64,000 bases of DNA from Orbilia blumenaviensis (Eukaryota > Ascomycota > Orbiliomycetes > Orbiliales > Orbiliaceae): positions 124,001-188,000 of the forward strand of contig JAVHNS010000020.1 of the NCBI GenBank assembly GCA_036872755.1, in the 5' to 3' direction. The notes beneath the pieces are model-generated. The model ran no database searches, had not been told where the DNA came from, and worked only from the letters and a program-made list of their open reading frames with translations. Position 1 is the first letter of the stretch. Every line of letters starts with the position of its first letter. Positions 57,905 to 64,000 of this stretch are shown one piece after another. The position numbers were made by a program, and so were the translations under genes.

Positions 57905-60698
57905 ATGATATCTTAGACCAATATCGCATGGTCCATGCATGTGAATCTTTCTACTGCCGCGATTCAATAGAAACATTGCTATAGTATCGGCAGTTAGCTT
58001 CAAACTAGTTCTAAATTGAATTATTTAAAACCTAAGTTTGAACGTTTGCAGCTACAAGAAATAAATAGCTAAATATCTCTCACCTGAAAACTGTTTTGTA
58101 TGTTTGCAAAAAACTTTCTAGCCTCTGCGATAAAACCACCCTGAATTATGCTGGACGCCCAGGATACCTTTTGGAGTGCTATCATGGCTCGGAGAGTATC
58201 GAACTTCATATCGGTGGCGATAACAGCGGCCTAGTTGTTACAGAAATGTAGCCGGGCCTAGGCCTGATCATATCATACAGTAGTATACTGGAGGTACTAT
58301 CTGAAGTTTGTGCAGAATCAGCAGTAACGTTCAACCAAGCAAAACTCACATAGCCGAGCTGATGTTTTGTGGGATATGCCTGGTCACCCAATATATTTCA
58401 GCTGGTTATCAGGTCATTGGGGTAGCTATGAAGTGTTGGATGGGAATTCTAGAGGCAGTGACAGCGTTTGTTGCCAATAGACATGTGCACAGGGAGGGCG
58501 GTTGATGCTTCTAGACCTTGACATGCGATCGAGCGGTTGCTGGTGCAGGCTCTGTTGCCCAGGTGCTATTCTCACCTCAAAGATGGTTCAATTTCTGCAC
58601 TACTGGTATCTTTGCCCTGAAAAATAGTCTTATGGGTTCGAGCCAGCCGTATTTCGTGTTATTAATATTAATATTTACAATTTATTACATTTCCTTGTCT
58701 AGTACTGGGGCCTTGACTTTCAATGAATATGGCGCGTTAAAACCTCACTTGGAATTTGGTATTATGGGCAAAATGCTTTTATTGACCAACACGCGGACCA
58801 ACTCTGCAAGATTTATTCGGCATGTTTGCGGGCCTGTGGATGAGTCTGCGGATGTCTTGAACTATGGATGGCGGAAGCTACAAATCCATCATGCGAATTA
58901 CTGTTCTATGGATGCACATTAAAAATTTGTACATTATCGGCCGATCTAAATTTGAGGCAGAAAGCGCCTGGCTGGCGCAGGTAACTTAACCTATCGGTCT
59001 ACTTTGCCCTATATATGCATATACTACTGATGTCTTTATTTTTGGAGCTTGTCGTATTGTTTCAACGGCAAAATATTCTCAACATGGAGGTAGAGTTTGA
59101 AGTATTGATCAATCGAACAGATGTGATTTCCCGTCTCCCGATCTGGGAATTATCGCTATCATACTGGTATTTGGATTAAGCTGCACTGTGCCAATAGTAG
59201 GAGCCTGTAGGGGTTAAGATACCCCATCCAGTGTAGTTGGCTTCTGGGGATTTTTAGTATGACTAATATGCATGCATAGCGCTATAACTATGTAGAAGAT
59301 TATGAGTTATTGTAGATGAGTCCAGTAAATCAAGATCGTAAGACATCGGAGAAATAGAGGATCATATCACCTTCAATATAGCCTATCTAGCTAGATGTAT
59401 TGCGATTCGTGCATGACACCGGTACCCACGGCTGAACTTTTGATATATTGAAAAAAGGAAAACGTAATTTTGTAAGGCGAAACAATATCGATAACCATCG
59501 AAACCATCCTATCTCTCATAACGTCTACCGAATACATATCATTCATAATTAAAACAGCCATCCTATATCTGAATCACTTCCAAATTCTAAATCATTGATC
59601 AAAGGTGAAGTTCTCTTTAATTCTAGCTCTTATGGCTGGTAGGGCTTTATGGCTTCTCCAATCGCCGAACCTGAAGCGGAGCCGAGGCTTACAGTTCGGG
59701 CGGACCGTGGAAGCTACACCGTCTCTAGCCTGGGATCGCACACCCAAGTAATTATTTTCAATTGGTGGTAATACTCTTGATCTAGCTATCGCAATGCTTC
59801 AGGTGTAAGTTTGATGGCTGTTTTTCGATTGAATCTAGGTACGTTGCGAATATTCGAATAATCTAATATAATGAATATTTCTTCTCACAAACCTAAGTGA
59901 GAGGATGCAACAAAACTATGTCTATGGTGATAATGAGTAGAAAGATGCAGCGAAATTTGGTCTATTTAAGCAGAACTGGGTATACTGCGAGTTTGTGCTA
60001 AACGTGCAAGATTTATGGGCCAATCTCAAAGTCAATGAAATAAAGGTGCCAAGCTTAAGTATGTTTTTACGACAATTCTCTTGATCCGGAAAATATGCAA
60101 ATTAAATTGTGATGCGATCCATATAGCTGGGATATCTATGCCGACGCCGCAGCTCAGTGAGATTGTCAAGGAGATTGTGGTTATGATGAGTGGATGGTCG
60201 GTCACCGCAATAAGTTTATCCACCTTATAGTTTCACCAACAAGTCAATCTTGAGAACGAAGGGTCGGGCTGGCGTGCCATAACACTATATAGGTAGTGTT
60301 GAGAGTGTCAAACGTTGCAAACTAACTGCCTGTATTCGGGGGGGGAGGCCATACATGCATAAAAGTAAAACCCAGTGGATTCAGTCCTAGATTGACAGTA
60401 TTTCTAAATAGGTCGGATGATGCCAGGTTCTGGGTGAATGTTCTGGCAATCTAAAGGTGTCGCCGGAGGTCCACAGCCTATTTTCCATATTTTCGTCTTC
60501 CGAATATTCGACTTATTCAGAAGAAAACCCTGGTCGATTGGATGAAAACTCCTAATGAGTCCGGGGTATAAATGAAACTAAAATCTATATTTATAGGGTC
60601 GTAGTAGAACTCGAACCACCATGGTACTCTTTCTCGATTTCTAAAGTTCTGGGCCCTGGCAGCCATGCCCTCACTCGGAGCGGGTGTATATTCCACCT

Positions 60699-60787
60699 GG
60701 CACTCGGGTGATACGACAAAGAGAGCAAGAATATATAACATATTAGTAAATTCTCCCTTTCTTTTTCATATCACCCAAGTACACGCC
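60699..60787. repeat. Imperfect long hairpin, copy 1
   Basis: The left arm (GGCACTCGGGTGATACGACA ... onwards) and the right arm (... TTTCATATCACCCAAGTACACGCC) are inverted copies with scattered mismatches over roughly 40 nt, with a short loop near ACATATTAG. Shares its AAGAGAGCAAGAAT word with copy 2. Confidence 0.6.
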
Positions 60788-60935
60788 TAGGCGCAGATTT
60801 ATTGGCAGCAGCGCTCCTCTACAGGATTTTAAGTTTTGTTTTTAACATTGATGAATCCTTAGTTTTGTGATAATTTTTCAATTTTTCAATTAGCTTGTGT
60901 TTGACTAAATTATAAATATCAAATATTTAAACACT

Positions 60936-60992
60936 ATGAAAAAGAGAGCAAGAATCTACTAATATGCTGTATATTCTTGTTCTTTTTTTCAT
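60936..60992. repeat. Imperfect hairpin, copy 2
   Basis: Arms 60938-60959 and 60969-60990 match at 19 of 22 inverted positions around a 9-nt loop. The left arm shares AAGAGAGCAAGAAT with copy 1, and the right flank TCAC-TTGGGTG relates to the TCACCCAAG of copy 1. Confidence 0.65.
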
Positions 60993-61678
60993 GTCACTTG
61001 GGTGGCGTGCTAACTCTGTTGTTGTAGATGCAAACTAGAAGTACGTGGCTGATCGTCTAGAAGTTAAAGATAGACCCGTTTAATCGCACGATTAAAGCCC
61101 ACATGCGATGCAGCGACAGGATCGTGTTTGTGGAGAGACCAAACAGGATGCTGTTCCTGGCACGCGACAGGCCAGCGCAACACAGACGTCAGCGAACGTC
61201 AGCCAAGAGAACCGAGAAACAACAGCCACAATTGCAACGATTATCAATATCCAGAAACATGCAATACCATGGGCCGGGGTTGACCTGACGGGGCCAAGCC
61301 GGCATTTGAAAGATACTTAGGACGAGGGTTGGTATTTTTGTACGACGTGAAAAGGCCTTGGTTTTGCTGCTTTGGTTCCAAGGTTGATCGCATTCCTTTA
61401 ACTCTGGTTGTCTCTCTCTTAATTCTTTTCATTCAGAGCACGCAAAGCCATAGTCCGTTTCTTCAGCCTGTCCTCCAGATATATTGTCACTTCCACTCCG
61501 ACAGTAGAGACTCGTTGAGTTGCCCCGATGAACTTTTGACAAAACTAGATCTATAGATTCCTAAGAGCAGCACCAAAGACTCGAGCCATTTCTGAAAGTC
61601 AACTTGCAAACAGCGTATACTATTTCTCCAGCATACTTGGAGCCGCGAGCAAAACTTTTCCGCCAGCCTTTCGAAGAC

Positions 61679-62814
61679 ATGATGAGGCACCGAACAGGGT
61701 CCAGCGATGGGATCCTCCCAACCTCTAACCGCCATGCAGATCCAGGGCCCGAAAGGAAACGTGGGTTCGGTTCGCGAATCGCAATTTTTTTTAGACGGTT
61801 CGGACCCGACTGGGCGACTATCCTTATCATCGGGATTATCGCCCTCATGATTGATAAATACGTTCCAGATGTCGGCGGCAAAGCGAGATACTTCCGTTAC
61901 CTCCCCGGAGAGAGCACGTCCCCGCAAATGGAGGCCTTCGGCCACCCGTATCGAAAACAAATTATAACATTTTGGGTAAGCGCCGGTCTCAACGTCGGTA
62001 TACCGGCTTTGTTTATCTCAACTCTGGAATTGTGCACCCGGGGGAATTTTACTGTATTTGCGAGGGGGATGCTTGGGGCGGTAAATAGCGTTATTATGTG
62101 GTAAGTACTATGGCCTTAATTCTACCTAAGGATAGAACTGACGGACTACAGTTGTTTTATTCAAATTATCATCAAAACTTTGGTTGGCGGGTATCGCCCT
62201 AGTTGGTTTGAGATTTGCAAGCCGGAGCTGGACGGCCCCGGGGCGGGATTCGATGGGACATGGTATAAGTGGACAATCTGCACTGGGGACCAAGAGAAAA
62301 TTAACTGGGCGTATGTATATAGTCCCGCATAAGATCCGTCCCAGCGGTCTACTAACTGTCCTTAGACTTGAGAGTTTTCCCAGTGGCCATGTCGCCACTT
62401 CATTTGCAGCGGGTGTCTTCCTATCTCTCTATATCAATGCAAAACTCAAAGTACTCTCGGACTACCGTGTTAATCCGATAATAATGGTTCTGCTCCTGAC
62501 ACCTCTAACGCTCGCCGTTCTCATGGGTGGCGCTATTTCTGCGGACATGGTAAGGTCTCTAAGCATAGACGTTAGATATAAAGCTAATGTTTCAGTCCCA
62601 CCATTCATACGACATTATTGGTGGCGCTATATTAGGAACATTGATTGCCTTCCTCACCTTCAGAAGCTTTTATGTATCAATTTTTGATCCGAGAACGAAC
62701 CATATCGGGCTAGAGTCTTCAGGACGTTTTCAACATAGGCCCGAAGTTGACTACATTGATTATCATACCCAATTTGGGTTTCCTATTTTCTCATCCAGTT
62801 ATCAAAAGTCTTGA
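61679..62814 (+). CDS. PAP2-family lipid phosphate phosphatase
   Basis: Four exons, 61679-62100, 62152-62310, 62366-62549 and 62596-62814, give 327 aa; donors GTAAGT, GTATGT, GTAAGG; phases match. Several transmembrane segments (WATILIIGIIALMID, FWVSAGLNVGIPALFIS, VATSFAAGVFLSLYI, IMVLLLTPLTLAVLMGG, IIGGAILGTLIAFLTF). PAP2 motif 1 is K-TLVGGY-RP (KX6RP) and motif 2 is FPSGH; in motif 3 only H-HSY-D (HxxxD) is present, and the preceding Arg of SRx5HxxxD is replaced, the segment reading AISADMSHHSYD. Family role: removes phosphate from phosphatidate, diacylglycerol pyrophosphate or related lipids at membranes. The start is the first of two adjacent ATGs at 61679; the frame is open 25 codons further upstream without an ATG. 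It acts on the same lipid pathway as the distant acyltransferase at 7.8 kb, but the two are not neighbours. Confidence 0.88.
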
Positions 62815-64000
62815 TTGGGCTGAGCGGACGTAGTGAGCTTGCATCTTTAGTCTGCTGCGAGACTTCATGTCTCTATTTTTTTTTTTTCCTACATTATTTC
62901 TTCCTTGACCTGTGCATTCATTCTGTTCTATACTGGATCAATTTTGAGAAAGCGCTCAATGATGTTGGCTCGAACGATAGATTTATTTTCCCCATCCCAG
63001 ACATGCTAACTAGCATCAGGAATGTACATTATCCTATTCTGCAAAGCCAGGAATATAGCCCCAGACATCTGCAAAAGTTCAAAACCCACTGTAGTAGACT
63101 AAAACCTGCAGCATAGAACATGGCAGTCTCCTAACATCATCACACCATTAAAATACCAGTCTAAAGTTAGATTATGATTTTCCTTATTAAATCATAAAAA
63201 GCTCTCTGAAAGTCTAAATTGGGATTTCAAAACAGTGGCAACTATCAGGGGGTTTACCATTCTACTATTTACAACGTTTAATTGAGCAAATCTGCAGTAT
63301 TCACCCTATTCCCTTCAGAACCATCGACCATATCTGAACAAAAGTCATGAGCACTCACTTTACGTATTACCTTTCATGGACATTTTTGAAAGCACCACAT
63401 CAACAGGAGAAATTATATACTAAACTTCTGAATTCCGTCGCAAATTTGCCGCCTTCATTCAAGTGATATCGATATTCTGATTCGGTAAGATTTTTGATAT
63501 TCCACGCGTAGAGCCTACAGCCTACTATTTTTGATTTAATATTTTATATAAATTAAGGATTACCCTTAAACAATTAACTATTTAATGCCGAGGAAGTGAG
63601 ATCATGTTAATTAACTTGTCAAGGAAGATACTGGTGTACGGAAAATAAAATTTGGAAATTGGCCGACTTAGTGTAGATATTTTAGTGCATTATAGCTTCA
63701 GGAGATTCATTATTCTTTTATTAAACATGTTAACACAGCATCCTCTCGAACATAATTAAGGCTTGTACCTCGAACAAAAAAACCTATATAAGTGGAAATG
63801 CTTGGTATAAATGATGAGTTCATCGAGCATAAAAGTAAGTGAGGGCTTTGCGTCGCTGTAAATGTCGCTGAACCTTTACTTTGGAAGTCGCTATGCCCGA
63901 CTGGTCGATTATAGAGAGAAAAAGAAAATACTTAACACAAACAGTTATATAAGGGATTTGTATAAATAAGATTATATAATTGTCAAGCTGGTTTTTGTTT
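62815..64000. other. Gene-free AT-rich right end
   Basis: 3' flank of the PAP2 gene (T10-rich stretch at 62877-62888) and 1 kb of AT-rich DNA with no coding signal or repeat recognised. The 101-codon frame at 62811-63116 overlaps the PAP2 stop and is regarded as 3' untranslated sequence. Confidence 0.65.

Larger units (their letters stand above)
57610..61678. other. 4.1 kb gene-free region with hairpin elements
   Basis: It holds an 81-bp inverted repeat (57824-57904) and two related hairpins (60699-60787 and 60936-60992). A 134-codon frame at 58518-58922 has a faint RAVAGAGS word reminiscent of MFS transporters but no other support. 59.0-60.6 kb shows no coding signal. A pyrimidine-rich stretch at 61400-61440 probably belongs to the leader of the PAP2 gene. 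Confidence 0.6.

Noticed and set aside
58518..58922. Frame with a RAVAGAGS word resembling an MFS transporter signature
   Set aside because: A single short word; no neighbouring transporter helices or motifs on either strand, so a pseudogene cannot be claimed.

Overview
The window is nuclear DNA of a filamentous ascomycete (Pezizomycotina, possibly Leotiomycetes). The evidence is short 53-198 nt GT..AG introns with CTAAC/CTGAC branch sites, F-box/2EXR-type, rhodopsin-like Pth11-type and BBE-type genes, a fungal-type mRNA-capping triphosphatase, and long low-complexity intergenic spacers. No rRNA, tRNA, CRISPR array or autonomous transposon could be supported. Gene models were built by joining exons by hand at GT..AG boundaries that keep reading phase.

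Left part (1-15 kb): a minus-strand conserved fungal protein cut by the window edge; a 6.7 kb gene-free stretch; a complete PlsB/GNPAT-type glycerolipid acyltransferase (7.8-10.4 kb, +) converging on a single-exon 2EXR/F-box-like protein (10.8-11.8 kb, -); then 3.4 kb with only a doubtful 92-codon coiled-coil ORF.

Centre (15-41 kb): one very large minus-strand gene (15.2-21.5 kb, 11 exons, 1683 aa) with three CxxC...(H)xxxC knuckles, each split by a phase-0 intron, plus long Lys/Asp/Gly-rich tracts. A 5.5 kb divergent spacer follows, then a Cet1-type mRNA 5'-triphosphatase with an unusually long Gln/Pro-rich N-terminus (27.0-30.4 kb, +), a DUF7330-like protein (31.8-33.1 kb, +), a 922-aa protein with a BTB-like N-terminal region and a CxxC...H(x5)H finger (34.7-37.5 kb, -) and an F-box/LRR-type protein (39.2-41.3 kb, -). 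This is the housekeeping/regulatory half: lipid synthesis, mRNA capping, ubiquitin-ligase adaptors.

Right part (41-64 kb): sparser and more AT-rich, with genes typical of the cell surface and environment: a 7-TM rhodopsin-family protein (43.2-45.0 kb, +), a secreted Cys-rich protein (46.7-47.8 kb, -), a secreted BBE-type FAD-linked oxidase with six exons (50.2-52.3 kb, -), a second 7-TM rhodopsin-family protein that needs a 7-nt micro-exon (56.0-57.6 kb, +), and a PAP2 lipid phosphatase lacking the usual motif-3 arginine (61.7-62.8 kb, +). Between the last two lie hairpin elements that look like MITE remnants. The most unusual items are the repeated intron-split zinc-knuckle gene, the micro-exon, the stop-free in-frame intron of the DUF7330-like gene, the hairpin elements, and a recurring TACCTAGGTA motif upstream of several genes.
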